From contig CAVTZH010000009.1 in the NCBI GenBank assembly GCA_963739175.1, positions 372,001 through 436,000 of the forward strand: a DNA stretch of 64,000 nt. Direction: 5' to 3'. Positions 53,385 through 62,187 of this stretch are shown in pieces (within the stretch, counting starts at the first letter, position 1; each line of letters starts with the position of its first letter). Source of the stretch: VAZQ01 sp963739175 (GTDB lineage Bacteria > Pseudomonadota > Alphaproteobacteria > Rhizobiales > Xanthobacteraceae). The notes beneath the pieces were generated by a model. That model worked only from the letters and a program-made list of their open reading frames with translations, was not told the DNA's origin and ran no database searches. The translations under genes and the position numbers were made by a program.

Positions 53385-53819
53385 ATGCTCACTGGCCAGC
53401 TCGCCTTGACCACCGCCGCGCTGTTCACCGGCGCCGCCGTCTATGTCAGCCTGTGCGAACAGCCCGCGCGGCTTAAGCTCGACGAGCGTGCGCTGCTCAC
53501 CGAGTGGAAGCCGTCCTACAAGCGCGGCGCGGCCATGCAGGCGCCATTGGCGCTGATCGGCGCCGTCCTCGGCTTTGCGGCCTGGTGGCAGGCGGGCGAC
53601 TGGCGCTGGCTCGCCGGCGCCATCGTCATCCTCTCGGCCTGGCCCTACACGCTGCTGGTCATCAAACCGACAAATGATCGATTGCTGGCGATCGATCCGG
53701 CCGATGCCGGGGCGCAGGTGCGTTTGCTGATCGAAAAATGGGGCACCCTGCATGCCGGGCGCAGCGGGATCGGTGTGCTTACAACGGTTCTATTTCTCTG
53801 GGCCTCGCTGCGCTCATAG
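53385..53819 (+). CDS. DUF1772-like membrane protein (144 aa)
   Basis: Four hydrophobic helices: MLTGQLALTTAALFTGAAVY, APLALIGAVLGFAAWWQAGD, WLAGAIVILSAWPYTLLVIK and a last one near GIGVLTTVLFLWASL. The pattern, with ARLKLDERALLTEWKPSYKR between helices 1 and 2 and PTNDRLLAID after helix 3, is DUF1772 (anthrone-oxygenase-like) membrane protein. The family's role is unclear in bacteria. It lies 31 bases after the LigI-like gene inside the aromatic cluster and is read with it. Confidence 0.8.
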   Translation: MLTGQLALTTAALFTGAAVYVSLCEQPARLKLDERALLTEWKPSYKRGAAMQAPLALIGAVLGFAAWWQAGDWRWLAGAIVILSAWPYTLLVIKPTNDRLLAIDPADAGAQVRLLIEKWGTLHAGRSGIGVLTTVLFLWASLRS

Positions 53820-53897
53820 GCCAGGCCGCCGCTTACGTTGCATTGGTCCGCTAAGCTATATATGTCAGGGCAAACCCGGCCCATTGGAGTGAAGGCG

Positions 53898-54413
53898 ATG
53901 GCGCGCAAGGACACTGCCCGCAAAGAGAAAGACTACGACGACATCCCCGGTACCGTCGTGTTCGACGCGGAGCGCTCGCGCCAGGGATTCGGCATCAACA
54001 TGTTCTGCATGTCGCTGATGAAGGATGAGAACCGCAAGGCCTTCAAGGCGAACGAGCCGGAGTATCTCAAGAAATTCAACCTTACGCCGGCGCAGACCGA
54101 AGCCGTCCTCAAGCGCGACTACAACCGCATGCTGGAGCTCGGCGGCAACATCTATTTCACCGCCAAGCTCGGCGCCACCGACGGCCATTCGTTCCGTCAT
54201 CTTGCCGCGGTGATGACCGGCTCGACGCAAGACGACTACGCCGCGATGATGCTCGCCGGCGGCCGCTCGGCCGAGGGCAATCGCAGCAAGTCCGGGCGCA
54301 AGACGACGAGCATCCTGGTTGGGAGCGCCAAAGCTTCAGGCAAGCCGAAAGCAAGCAAGTCGAAATCCAGCAAACCGAAATCACGCAGCAAGGCGAGGTC
54401 GAAACGTGGCTAA
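53898..54413 (+). CDS. Protocatechuate 4,5-dioxygenase alpha subunit (LigA-like, 171 aa)
   Basis: ATG 53898 follows GGAGTGAAGGCG; the earlier in-frame TTG is ignored. YDDIPGTVVFDAERSRQGFG, INMFCMSLMKDENRKAFKAN, FNLTPAQTEAVLKRDYNRML and GATDGHSFRHLAAVMTGSTQ match the small subunit of LigAB extradiol dioxygenases. It caps the active site of LigB. The last 45 residues are a Lys/Ser tail (KPKASKSKSSKPKSRSKARS) not found in the usual 139-residue LigA. The stop lies eight bases inside the LigB-like gene, so the two are translationally coupled. Confidence 0.9.
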   Translation: MARKDTARKEKDYDDIPGTVVFDAERSRQGFGINMFCMSLMKDENRKAFKANEPEYLKKFNLTPAQTEAVLKRDYNRMLELGGNIYFTAKLGATDGHSFRHLAAVMTGSTQDDYAAMMLAGGRSAEGNRSKSGRKTTSILVGSAKASGKPKASKSKSSKPKSRSKARSKRG

Positions 54414-55332
54414 GATCATCGCAGGTGTAGCGTCATCGCACGTGCCGGCGATCGGCGCGGCGATCGACAACAAGCAGACCGAGGAGCCCTACTGGAAGCG
54501 GGTGTTCTCGGGCTTCGAGAAATCGAAGGAGTGGATGGAGAAGGCGAAGCCCGACCTCGCCATCATCGTCTACAACGACCACGCGTCGGCGTTCTCGGTC
54601 GAGGTCGTGCCGACCTTCGCGCTCGGCTGCGCGGCGGAATTCCCGCCCGCCGACGAGGGCTGGGGCCCGCGCCCGGTGCCGGTGGTGAAGGGGCATCCCG
54701 AGCTCGCCTCGCACATCGCGCAGTCGGTGATCCTCGACGAGTTCGACCTCACCATCTGCAACAAGATGGAGGTCGACCACGGCCTCACGGTGCCGATGAA
54801 TCTCTTGTTCGGCTCGCCCAAGGAATGGCCGTGCCCGGTGATCCCGCTCGCGGTCAACGTCGTGCTCTATCCGCCGCCGACCGCGCACCGCTGCTACATG
54901 CTCGGCAAGGCGATCCGCAAGGCGGTCGAATCCTATCCGGAAGATTTGCGGGTGGTGGTGTTCGGTACCGGCGGCATGTCGCACCAGATCAGCGGCCCGC
55001 GCGCCGGCCTGATCAATTCGAAATTCGACAAGGCGTTCCTCGACAACCTCACCAAGGACCCGAAGAAGCTCACGCGCATCTCGCATCTCGAGTTCATGCG
55101 CGAAGCCGGCGCCGAGGGCATCGAGATGGTGATGTGGCTGATCATGCGCGGTGCGCTCGACGACAAGGTCGAGGAGACCTATCGGTTCTACACCGTGCCG
55201 GCCTCCAACACCGCGGTCGGGCACATCATCCTCGAGCCGAAAAAGAAGGTGGCGGGCAAGAGCAAGCGCCCCGCCAGCAAGATGAAGCGCGCCGCCGCGC
55301 GCGCGAAAACAGAAGTACGCAGGAGCAAGTAA
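54406..55332 (+). CDS. Protocatechuate 4,5-dioxygenase beta subunit (LigB-like, 308 aa)
   Basis: A GTG at 54406 overlaps the alpha gene and gives VAKIIAGVASSHVPAIGAAI with the iron ligand His12; the second His is in IIVYNDHASAFSVEVVPTFA, the catalytic His in VVVFGTGGMSHQISGPRAGL, and the Glu ligand in REAGAEGIEMVMWLIMRGAL. These are the residues of class III extradiol dioxygenases. The enzyme opens protocatechuate (or gallate/3-O-methylgallate in relatives) between C4 and C5. A Lys/Arg-rich tail of 30 residues (KKKVAGKSKRPASKMKRAAA) parallels the one on the alpha subunit. Confidence 0.92.
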   Translation: MAKIIAGVASSHVPAIGAAIDNKQTEEPYWKRVFSGFEKSKEWMEKAKPDLAIIVYNDHASAFSVEVVPTFALGCAAEFPPADEGWGPRPVPVVKGHPELASHIAQSVILDEFDLTICNKMEVDHGLTVPMNLLFGSPKEWPCPVIPLAVNVVLYPPPTAHRCYMLGKAIRKAVESYPEDLRVVVFGTGGMSHQISGPRAGLINSKFDKAFLDNLTKDPKKLTRISHLEFMREAGAEGIEMVMWLIMRGALDDKVEETYRFYTVPASNTAVGHIILEPKKKVAGKSKRPASKMKRAAARAKTEVRRSK

Positions 55333-55334
55333 CG

Positions 55335-56291
55335 ATGAAGATTTGCGTCGCCGGGCAGGGCGCCTTCGGCCAGAAGCATCTCGATGCGCTCAAGCGCATT
55401 CAGGGCGTCGAGGTGACGTCACTGGTGGGTGGCAATCAGGACGCCACCGCCGAGATCGCCAAGAAGTACGGCATCCCGCACTACACCGGCGATCTCTCCG
55501 AAGGCATCAAGCGCGCCGACGCGGTGATCCTCACCACGCCGACCAAGATGCACTTCCGCCAGGGCGAGCAGGTGATGCGGGCCGGCAAGCACGTGCTGGT
55601 CGAGATCCCGGTCACGGACTCGGTGGAAGACGCCGAGGCGCTGGTGAAGATCGCGAAGGAGACCGGCGTCACCGCCATGGGCGGCCATGTGCGCCGCTTC
55701 AATCCGAGCCATCAATACGTCCACAAGAAGATCGAGAAGGGCGAGCTCAAGATCCAGCAGATGGACGTGCAGACCTATTTCTTCCGCCGCAAGAACATCA
55801 ATGCGGCGGGCAATGCACGGAGCTGGACCGACCATCTGCTGTGGCACCACGCCGCCCACACCATCGACCTGTTCCAGTATCAGGTTGGCGAGAACATCTC
55901 CGATTGCTACGCGGTGCAGGGCCCGATCCATCCGCAGCTCAATATCGCGATGGATATGGGGATCGTGGCGCGCACGCCGTCGGGCGCGATGCTGACGCTG
56001 TCGCTGTCGTTCAATAACGATGGCCCGCTCGGCTCGTTCTTCCGCTACATCTGCGACAACGGCACCTACAAGGCGTTCTACGACGACCTCTCCGACGGCA
56101 AGGACAACAAGATCGACGTATCGAAGGTCGACGTGTCGATGGACGGCATCGAGCTCGAGGACCGCGAATTCATCGCGGCGATCAAGGAGAAGCGCGAGCC
56201 GAACGCCAGCCTGCAGCAGCTGCTGCCCTGCATGCACGTGCTCGGCAAGCTCGAGCAGATCTGCGACCCGCAGCGCAAGGCGCACGCGTAG
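55335..56291 (+). CDS. 4-carboxy-2-hydroxymuconate-6-semialdehyde dehydrogenase (LigC-like, 318 aa)
   Basis: Two bases after the LigB-like stop. MKICVAGQGAFGQKHLDALK has the NAD(P) loop of Gfo/Idh/MocA oxidoreductases; LTTPTKMHFRQGEQVMRAGK and HVLVEIPVTDSVEDAEALVK are the usual EKP-like segment (here EIPV), followed by MGGHVRRFNPSHQYVHKKIE and WTDHLLWHHAAHTIDLFQYQ. This is the LigC type, which oxidises the ring-cleavage product to 2-pyrone-4,6-dicarboxylate. Order LigI-(DUF1772)-LigA-LigB-LigC on one strand forms a near-complete upper 4,5-cleavage unit. Confidence 0.9.
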   Translation: MKICVAGQGAFGQKHLDALKRIQGVEVTSLVGGNQDATAEIAKKYGIPHYTGDLSEGIKRADAVILTTPTKMHFRQGEQVMRAGKHVLVEIPVTDSVEDAEALVKIAKETGVTAMGGHVRRFNPSHQYVHKKIEKGELKIQQMDVQTYFFRRKNINAAGNARSWTDHLLWHHAAHTIDLFQYQVGENISDCYAVQGPIHPQLNIAMDMGIVARTPSGAMLTLSLSFNNDGPLGSFFRYICDNGTYKAFYDDLSDGKDNKIDVSKVDVSMDGIELEDREFIAAIKEKREPNASLQQLLPCMHVLGKLEQICDPQRKAHA

Positions 56292-56298
56292 TCGGCGA

Positions 56299-56400
56299 TC
56301 TCGTGTCCCGGACGCCCGAAGGGCGGAGCCGGGACCTAGTCCTTACAACAGAGCTCTGGGTCCTGGCGCTCGCTCACGCTCGGCCGGGACACGAGACCTG
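56299..56400. repeat. GTCCCGG palindromic repeat
   Basis: TCTCGTGTCCCGGACGC is mirrored by GGCCGGGACACGAGACC, with two inner short inverted stretches. It resembles the element at 15500-15541 and separates the lig genes from the MetE-like array; it could stop or process the transcript. Confidence 0.65.
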
Positions 56401-56501
56401 TTGGGCCGCGGCCCATCGCCGTCAGCCTCGAACGATAGACGACTTTCCTCCCGCCGCGTTCCGCGCTACCGAAAGGGAAAGCTTAGCCGGAGGAGCGTCT
56501 C

Positions 56502-57608
56502 ATGGAGCGTACCAAGCCACCTTACCGCGCCGACCATGTCGGCTCGATCCTGCGCTCGGACGCGATCCACGCCGCCCGCGCCCAGCGCGAGAAGGGCGAG
56601 ATCGATGCCGCGCAACTCAAGGCGGTCGAGGACCGCGAGATCGAAAAGATCGTGCGCAAGCAGGAGGAGGTCGGGCTCAAGCTCGTGACCGACGGCGAAT
56701 ACCGCCGCTCCTGGTGGCACATGGATTTCTTCTGGGGCCTCGACGGCGTCGAAAAGCTGATCCTGCCGCATGGCATCAAGTTCCACGGCGTCGAGACCCG
56801 GCCCGAGGGTTATAAGATCACCGGCAAGATCGATTTCACCAACCACCCGATGCTGGACCATTTCCGCTATCTGAAATCGATCGCGCGGGTGACGCCGAAG
56901 ATGTGCATCCCGGCGCCACCGGTGATGCATTTCCGGCTGCCCAAGGACGGCATTCCGAAAAACATCTATCCGACCATCGACGAATTTTTCGCCGATCTCG
57001 GCAAGGCCTACGCCAATGCGGTGAAGGGGTTCTACGCCGCCGGGTGCCGCTATCTGCAGTTCGACGACACCGTGTGGGCGTATCTGTGCTCGCCGGCCGA
57101 GATGCAGGAGGCGCGCGGCCGCATGCCGATGGCGGACAATCTCGCGCAGATCTATCAGGACGTCATCAACACCGCGCTGGCGGTGAAGCCCGCCGACATG
57201 ACGATCACCACGCATGTGTGTCGCGGCAACTTCAAGTCCACCTGGGTGTCGGAAGGCGGCTATGAGCCGATCGCCGAGCGGCTGCTCGATGGCGTGAACT
57301 ACGACGGCTATTTCCTCGAATACGATACCGACCGCTCCGGCGGCTTCGAGCCGCTGCGCTTCCTGCCGAAGGGCGACAAGCGGGTCGTGCTCGGCCTCGT
57401 CACCTCGAAGAGCGGCACGCTGGAGAAGAAGGACGACCTCAAGCGCCGCATCGACGAGGCGACGAAGTTCGCCGCGCTCGATCAGTTCTGCCTGTCGCCG
57501 CAATGCGGCTTCGCGTCGACCGAGGAGGGCAACATCCTCGCCGAGGACGAGCAATGGGCGAAATTCCGGATGATCGTACAGACCGCGGACGAGGTGTGGG
57601 GCAAGTAA
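56502..57608 (+). CDS. Single-domain MetE-like methyltransferase, copy 1 (368 aa)
   Basis: AGCCGGAGGAGCGTCTC lies before the ATG. It aligns with the C-terminal catalytic domain of cobalamin-independent methionine synthase: PPYRADHVGSILRSDAI, GLKLVTDGEYRRSWWHMDFF, RYLQFDDTVWAYLCSP; zinc ligands His and Cys in TITTHVCRGNFKS, Glu in FLEYDTDRSGGFEPL and Cys in CLSPQCGFASTEEGN. The N-terminal folate-binding half of MetE (about 380 residues) is absent. Such core enzymes can use other methyl donors or catalyse other thiol alkylations. It is the most divergent of the three closely related copies here. Its place behind the lig genes suggests a catabolic role. Confidence 0.87.
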   Translation: MERTKPPYRADHVGSILRSDAIHAARAQREKGEIDAAQLKAVEDREIEKIVRKQEEVGLKLVTDGEYRRSWWHMDFFWGLDGVEKLILPHGIKFHGVETRPEGYKITGKIDFTNHPMLDHFRYLKSIARVTPKMCIPAPPVMHFRLPKDGIPKNIYPTIDEFFADLGKAYANAVKGFYAAGCRYLQFDDTVWAYLCSPAEMQEARGRMPMADNLAQIYQDVINTALAVKPADMTITTHVCRGNFKSTWVSEGGYEPIAERLLDGVNYDGYFLEYDTDRSGGFEPLRFLPKGDKRVVLGLVTSKSGTLEKKDDLKRRIDEATKFAALDQFCLSPQCGFASTEEGNILAEDEQWAKFRMIVQTADEVWGK

Positions 57609-57636
57609 TGATGGTCGAGCCGCGAACTCCGCCGGC

Positions 57637-57751
57637 TCCCTCTCCCCGTTCTTACGGGGAGAGGGTGGGGGTGAGGGGCAACCGTCGTGTCGAGAGCCCC
57701 CCTCACCCGACGCGCTTCGCGCGTCGACCTCTCCCCGCAAGCGGGGCGAGG
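57637..57751. repeat. CCTCTCCCC-type intergenic repeat, copy 2
   Basis: CCCTCTCCCCGTTCTTACGG/GGAGAGGG hairpin, GTGAGGGG ... CCCCTCACC pair, and a final CCTCTCCCCGCAAGCGGGGCGAGG hairpin. Same architecture as 33442-33563 and 61065-61162. It lies in the short gap between MetE-like copies 1 and 2. Confidence 0.75.
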
Positions 57752-57757
57752 TAACTC

Positions 57758-58816
57758 GTGGCATCACCCGTGCAAATCTTTCCCACGACGCTGGTCGGCT
57801 CCTATCCGCAGCCGGACTGGCTGATCGACCGCGCAAGCCTCGCCAAGCAGATGCCGCCGCGCGTGCGCGCCAAGGAGCTGTGGCGCATCGATCCCGAGCG
57901 GCTCGACGCCGCGCAGGATGACGCGACGCTGATCGCCGTCCGCGACCAGGAGCGCGCGGGCCTCGACATCGTCAGCGACGGCGAACAGCGGCGCGAGAGT
58001 TATTCCAACCGCTTCGCCACCGCGCTCGACGGCGTCGACCTCGACAATCCCGGCAAGACCCCGAACCGCACCGGCGGCTTCACCATCGTGCCGCGCGTCA
58101 TTGGCGCGATCCAGCGCCGGCATCCGGTCGAGGTGCGCGACGTCGAATTCCTGCGCGCCAACACCGACCGCAAGATCAAGATGACGGTGCCGGGCCCGTT
58201 CACGATGGCGCAGCAGTGCGAGGACCACTACTACCGCGACGACGCGGCGCTGGCGCTCGACTACGCCGCTGCGGTGAACGCCGAGATCAAGGACCTGTTC
58301 GCGGCCGGCGCCGACGTGGTGCAACTCGACGAGCCCTGGATGCAGGCGCGGCCGGACAAGGCCAAGGCCTACGGCCTCGCGGCGCTCGACCGCGCGCTCA
58401 AGGGCGTCACCGGCACCACCGCCATCCACCTCTGCTTCGGCTATGCGCAGATGGTGAAATCGAAGCCGTCCGGCTATTCGTTCCTGCCGGAGCTCGAGCA
58501 GACGGCCGCGCAGCAGATCTCGATCGAAGCGGCGCAGCCGAAGCTCGATCTCGCCGTGCTCAAGGAGCTGCCGTCGAAGACGATCATTCTCGGCGTGATC
58601 GACCTCTCGGATATGACGGTCGAGACGCCTGAGCTCGTCGCCGAGCGTATCCGCCGCGCGCTGCCGCACGTCCCCGCCGAACGCCTCGTCATTGCGCCCG
58701 ACTGCGGCATGAAATACCTGCCGCGCGACGTCGCCTTCGGGAAGATGAAGGCGATGGTCGAAGGCGCCGCGATCGTGCGGCACGAACTCACCGGACAGCG
58801 AGTACGCCCATCATGA
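57758..58816 (+). CDS. Single-domain MetE-like methyltransferase, copy 2 (352 aa)
   Basis: A GTG at 57758 with GCGAGG upstream starts ASPVQIFPTTLVGSYPQPDW. This copy belongs to a different branch: TTLVGSYPQPDWLIDRASL and IVSDGEQRRESYSNRFATAL. Zinc residues are His and Cys in TAIHLCFGYAQM, Glu in QISIEAAQPKLDL and Cys in VIAPDCGMKYLPRDVA. VVQLDEPWMQARP is the usual MetE segment. It has no folate-binding half. Its TGA overlaps the ATG of copy 3, so translation is coupled, which implies that the two paralogues are made together and may form a complex. Confidence 0.87.
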   Translation: MASPVQIFPTTLVGSYPQPDWLIDRASLAKQMPPRVRAKELWRIDPERLDAAQDDATLIAVRDQERAGLDIVSDGEQRRESYSNRFATALDGVDLDNPGKTPNRTGGFTIVPRVIGAIQRRHPVEVRDVEFLRANTDRKIKMTVPGPFTMAQQCEDHYYRDDAALALDYAAAVNAEIKDLFAAGADVVQLDEPWMQARPDKAKAYGLAALDRALKGVTGTTAIHLCFGYAQMVKSKPSGYSFLPELEQTAAQQISIEAAQPKLDLAVLKELPSKTIILGVIDLSDMTVETPELVAERIRRALPHVPAERLVIAPDCGMKYLPRDVAFGKMKAMVEGAAIVRHELTGQRVRPS

Positions 58817-59920
58817 TGCGATCAAAGCCGCCGTTCCGCGCCGACCATGTCGGCAGCCTCCTGCGCTCGGCGCCGCTGAAAGAGGCGCGCGCCAAGCGCG
58901 AAAAGGGCGAGATCACGCGCCGATCAGCTCAAGGCGATCGAAGATCGCGAGATCGAGGCGATCATCAAGAAGCAGGAGGCGGCCGGGCTCAAGTCGATCA
59001 CCGACGGCGAATATCGCCGCGCGTTCTGGAACTACGACTTCCTCGGCAAGCTCGACGGCGTCGAGGCCTATCTCGGCGAACGCAAGATCAGCTTCCAGGG
59101 CGTGCAGCCGAAGCCGATGATGCTGCGCGTCATCGGCAAGCTCGGCGGCTACGTGCCGCATCCGATGATCGAGCATTTCAAGTTCGTGCAGTCGCACACC
59201 AAGGCGACGCCGAAGATGACGATCCCGTCGCCGTCGTCTCTGCACTTCCGCTACGGCCGCGCGGCGGTGCCGGAGGCGATCTATCCGTCGATGGACGACT
59301 TCTACGCCGACCTCGGCACCTCCTACCGCAAGGCGGTGCGCGCCTTCGCCGACGCCGGCTGCCGCTATCTGCAGCTCGATGAGGTCAACTTCACCTATCT
59401 CTGCGATCCGGAGCTGCGCAAGCACGTCACCCAGCGCGGCGACGATCCGGAAGCAATGCCGCACATCTACGCGACGATGATCAACGCCGCGATCTCCGAC
59501 ATCCCGGCCGACATGACCATCACCATGCATCTGTGCCGCGGCAACTTCCAGTCGACCTTCGTGGCCTCGGGCGGCTACGAGCCGGTGGCCGAGATCCTGT
59601 TCAACGAGATCAAGGTCAACGGCTATTTCATGGAATACGACAGCGCACGCGCCGGCGGCTTCGAGCCGCTGCGCTTCGTGCCGAAGGACAAGACCGTGGT
59701 GCTGGGCCTCGTCACGTCGAAGAGCGGCACGCTCGAGAGCAAGGACGAGCTCAAGCGCCGTATCGACGAGGCGGCGAAGTATGTGAGCATCGACCAGCTC
59801 TGCCTGTCGCCGCAATGCGGCTTCGCCTCGACCGAGGAGGGCAACATCCTCACCGAGGAGCAGCAATGGGCGAAGCTGCGGATGATCGTCGAATTGTCGG
59901 AAGAAGTGTGGGGTCGTTAG
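58813..59920 (+). CDS. Single-domain MetE-like methyltransferase, copy 3, one frame break
   Basis: It begins at the ATG overlapping the copy 2 stop: MMRSKPPFRADHVGSLLRSA. A base shift near 58917 (ATCACGCGCC) breaks the frame; the repaired sequence reads DQLKAIEDREIEAIIKKQEA, ITDGEYRRAFWNYDFLGKLD, then the rest as in copies 1 and 4: YLQLDEVNFTYLCDPELRKH, ITMHLCRGNFQSTF (His, Cys), FMEYDSARAGGFEPLRFV (Glu) and CLSPQCGFASTEEGN (Cys). Very similar to copy 4, so a recent duplication. The break matches the error pattern of the window and is probably not biological. Confidence 0.87.
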
Positions 59921-59924
59921 CTCA

Positions 59925-61034
59925 ATGACGCGTACCAAGCCGCCGTTCCGCGCCGACCATGTCGGCAGCCTGTTGCGCTCGCAGGCGCTCAAGGATGCGC
60001 GCGCCAGACGCGAGAAGAACGAGATCACCGCCGCCGAGCTCAAGGCGATCGAGGATCGCGAGATCGAGGCGCTGATCAAGAAGCAGGAAGCCGCCGGCCT
60101 GAAATCGGTCACCGACGGCGAATTCCGCCGCGCCTCCTGGCAGACCGACTTTCTGAAGGCGCTCGACGGCGTCGAATCCTACGTGGGCGAGCGCGCGTTC
60201 CAGTTCCACGGCGCGACGTCGCATCCGATCCAGCTGCGCGTCAACAAGAAGCTCGGCGGCTACACGCCGCATCCGATGATCGAGCACTACAAGTTCGTGC
60301 AGTCGCACACCAAGGCGACGCCGAAGATGACGATCCCGTCGCCCTCGACGCTGCATTTCCGCTTCGGCCGCAAGGTCGTGCCGGAGACGATCTATCCGTC
60401 GATGGACGACTACTACCGCGACCTCGGCCAGACCTGGAGCAAGACCGTCCGCGCCTTCGCCGACGCCGGCTGCCGCTACCTCCAGCTCGACGAGACCAAT
60501 CTCACTTATCTCTGCGATCCCGAGCTGCGGCCGCAGGTCGCCGCGCGCGGCGACGATCCCGACAAGCTGCCGTTCGTCTATGCCGGCATGATCAACGCCG
60601 CGATCGCCGACATCCCGGCCGACATGACGATCACGATGCATCTCTGCCGCGGCAACTTCCGCTCGACCTTCATCAGCGCCGGCGGCGGCTATGAGCCGAT
60701 CGCGGAGATGCTGTTCAACACCATCAAGGTGCACGGCTACTTCATGGAATACGACACGGCGCGCTCCGGCGGCTTCGAGCCGCTGCGCTTCGTGCCGAAG
60801 GGCAAGACCGTGGTGCTCGGCCTCGTCACCTCGAAGACCGGCACGCTCGAAAGCAAGGACGAGATCAGGCGCCGCATCGACGAGGCCGCGAAATTCGTCG
60901 ACATCGACCAGCTCTGCCTGTCGCCGCAATGCGGCTTCGCCTCGACCGAGGAAGGCAATATCCTGGCCGAGGACGAGCAGTGGGCGAAGCTCCGGATGAT
61001 CGTCGAATTGGCCGAGGAAATTTGGGGACTGTAG
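59925..61034 (+). CDS. Single-domain MetE-like methyltransferase, copy 4 (369 aa)
   Basis: Starts four bases after copy 3. MTRTKPPFRADHVGSLLRSQ, SVTDGEFRRASWQTDFLKAL, FVQSHTKATPKMTIPSPSTL, then ITMHLCRGNFRSTFISAGGG, FMEYDTARSGGFEPLRFVPK and CLSPQCGFASTEEGNILAED: a complete core-MetE with all four zinc residues. Copies 3 and 4 share long identical blocks. The reaction is not certain: homocysteine methylation by an unknown donor, or transfer of a methyl group from a methoxylated aromatic breakdown product, both fit. No MetH-activation or folate gene is adjacent. Confidence 0.88.
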   Translation: MTRTKPPFRADHVGSLLRSQALKDARARREKNEITAAELKAIEDREIEALIKKQEAAGLKSVTDGEFRRASWQTDFLKALDGVESYVGERAFQFHGATSHPIQLRVNKKLGGYTPHPMIEHYKFVQSHTKATPKMTIPSPSTLHFRFGRKVVPETIYPSMDDYYRDLGQTWSKTVRAFADAGCRYLQLDETNLTYLCDPELRPQVAARGDDPDKLPFVYAGMINAAIADIPADMTITMHLCRGNFRSTFISAGGGYEPIAEMLFNTIKVHGYFMEYDTARSGGFEPLRFVPKGKTVVLGLVTSKTGTLESKDEIRRRIDEAAKFVDIDQLCLSPQCGFASTEEGNILAEDEQWAKLRMIVELAEEIWGL

Positions 61035-61064
61035 CTCTTCCGTTGCCGCGCACTCGGTCGGATT

Positions 61065-61162
61065 CCCTCTCCCCGGAGGGGAGAGGGTTAGGGTGAGGGG
61101 GTCGAACCTATCGAGGGACCTATACCCCCTCACCCCACCCCTCTCCCCAACGGGGAGAGGGA
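61065..61162. repeat. CCTCTCCCC-type intergenic repeat, copy 3
   Basis: CCCTCTCCCCGGAGGGGAGAGGG, then GGGTGAGGGGG and its complement CCCCCTCACCC around a short loop, then CCTCTCCCCAACGGGGAGAGG. It separates the MetE-like array from the SDR gene. Confidence 0.75.
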
Positions 61163-61251
61163 GTCGGTCGGAGCTAGCCTCGACAGCGAGTATTGCATCG
61201 CGCCCGGACGTGATACCGAACTGCGGGAAAGAGTTCGACGAGGCAAAGGGC

Positions 61252-62169
61252 ATGGCTGCAGGCATCGTTTCGGGAAAAGTCGCGATCGTCACCGGCGCGG
61301 CGCGCGGCATCGGGCGCGGCATCGCGCTCGGCCTGGCGCAGGAGGGCGCCAAGGTCGTCGCCTGCGATATCGGCGCGAGCCTGCAGGGCGCCGGCACCGA
61401 CGCCGGCCCGGCGCAGCAGGTCGTCGACGAGATCAAGCAGGCCGGCGGCGACGCGATCGCCTCGACGCTGTCGATTTCCGAAGCGAAGAACGCCGAGGCG
61501 ATCGTCAAGACCGCGGTCGAGACCTTCGGCCGCGTCGACATTCTCGTGAACAACGCCGGCATCCTGCGCGACGCGATCTTCCACCGCATGAGCCACAAGG
61601 ACTGGCAGGACGTGCTCGACGTCCACCTCAACGGCTCCTTCAACATGAGCCGCGCCTGCGCCGCGCATTTCCGCGAGCAGAATTCCGGCGCCTTCGTGCA
61701 CATGACCTCGACCTCGGCGCTGGTCGGCAATTTCGGCCAGGCCAACTACATGGCGGCGAAGTTCGGCATCGTCGGGCTGTCGCGTGCGATCGCGCTCGAC
61801 ATGCAGCGCTTCAAGGTGCGCTCGAACTGCATCGCGCCGTTCGCCTGGACCCGCATGATCGATTCGATCCCGGCCGAGACCGAGGAGGAAAAGCGCCGGG
61901 TCGAGCGCTTCCGTGAGATGACGCCGGAGAAGATCGCGCCGCTGGTCGTCTATCTCGCGTCGGATCGCGCCGACGGCATCACCGGGCAGATCTTCGGCGT
62001 GCGCAACAACGAGGTGTTCCTGTTCTCGCAGCCGCGTCCGGTGCGCACGATCCACCGCTCGGACGGCTGGACGCCGGAAAAGCTCGACCAGCAGCTCAAG
62101 GGCGCGTTCGGTCCCTCGCTCACGCCGCTGGAGCGCTCCGGCGACGTGTTCTCGTGGGACCCGGTGTGA
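61252..62169 (+). CDS. SDR-family oxidoreductase (305 aa)
   Basis: ATG 61252 has AAAGGG just upstream; the longer frame reads through a repeat and is rejected. Classic SDR: VAIVTGAARGIGRGIALGLA (cofactor loop), LVNNAGILRDAIFHRMSHKD, catalytic Ser in MTSTSALVGNFGQ and YMAAKFGIVGLSRA (Tyr-x3-Lys). Two-stage C terminus: the usual fold ends near DGITGQIFGVRNNEVF and a 45-residue extension (SDGWTPEKLDQQLKGAFGPS) follows, as in multifunctional (3R)-hydroxyacyl-CoA dehydrogenase types. With the next two genes (hydratase and acyl-CoA dehydrogenase) it suggests a beta-oxidation-like module. Confidence 0.9.
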   Translation: MAAGIVSGKVAIVTGAARGIGRGIALGLAQEGAKVVACDIGASLQGAGTDAGPAQQVVDEIKQAGGDAIASTLSISEAKNAEAIVKTAVETFGRVDILVNNAGILRDAIFHRMSHKDWQDVLDVHLNGSFNMSRACAAHFREQNSGAFVHMTSTSALVGNFGQANYMAAKFGIVGLSRAIALDMQRFKVRSNCIAPFAWTRMIDSIPAETEEEKRRVERFREMTPEKIAPLVVYLASDRADGITGQIFGVRNNEVFLFSQPRPVRTIHRSDGWTPEKLDQQLKGAFGPSLTPLERSGDVFSWDPV

Positions 62170-62187
62170 GACTATTGCCAACACTCC

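Noticed and set aside
61093..61251. N-terminal extension of the SDR protein
   Set aside because: It reads through a palindromic repeat and is not protein-like; the ATG at 61252 begins right before the cofactor-binding strand.
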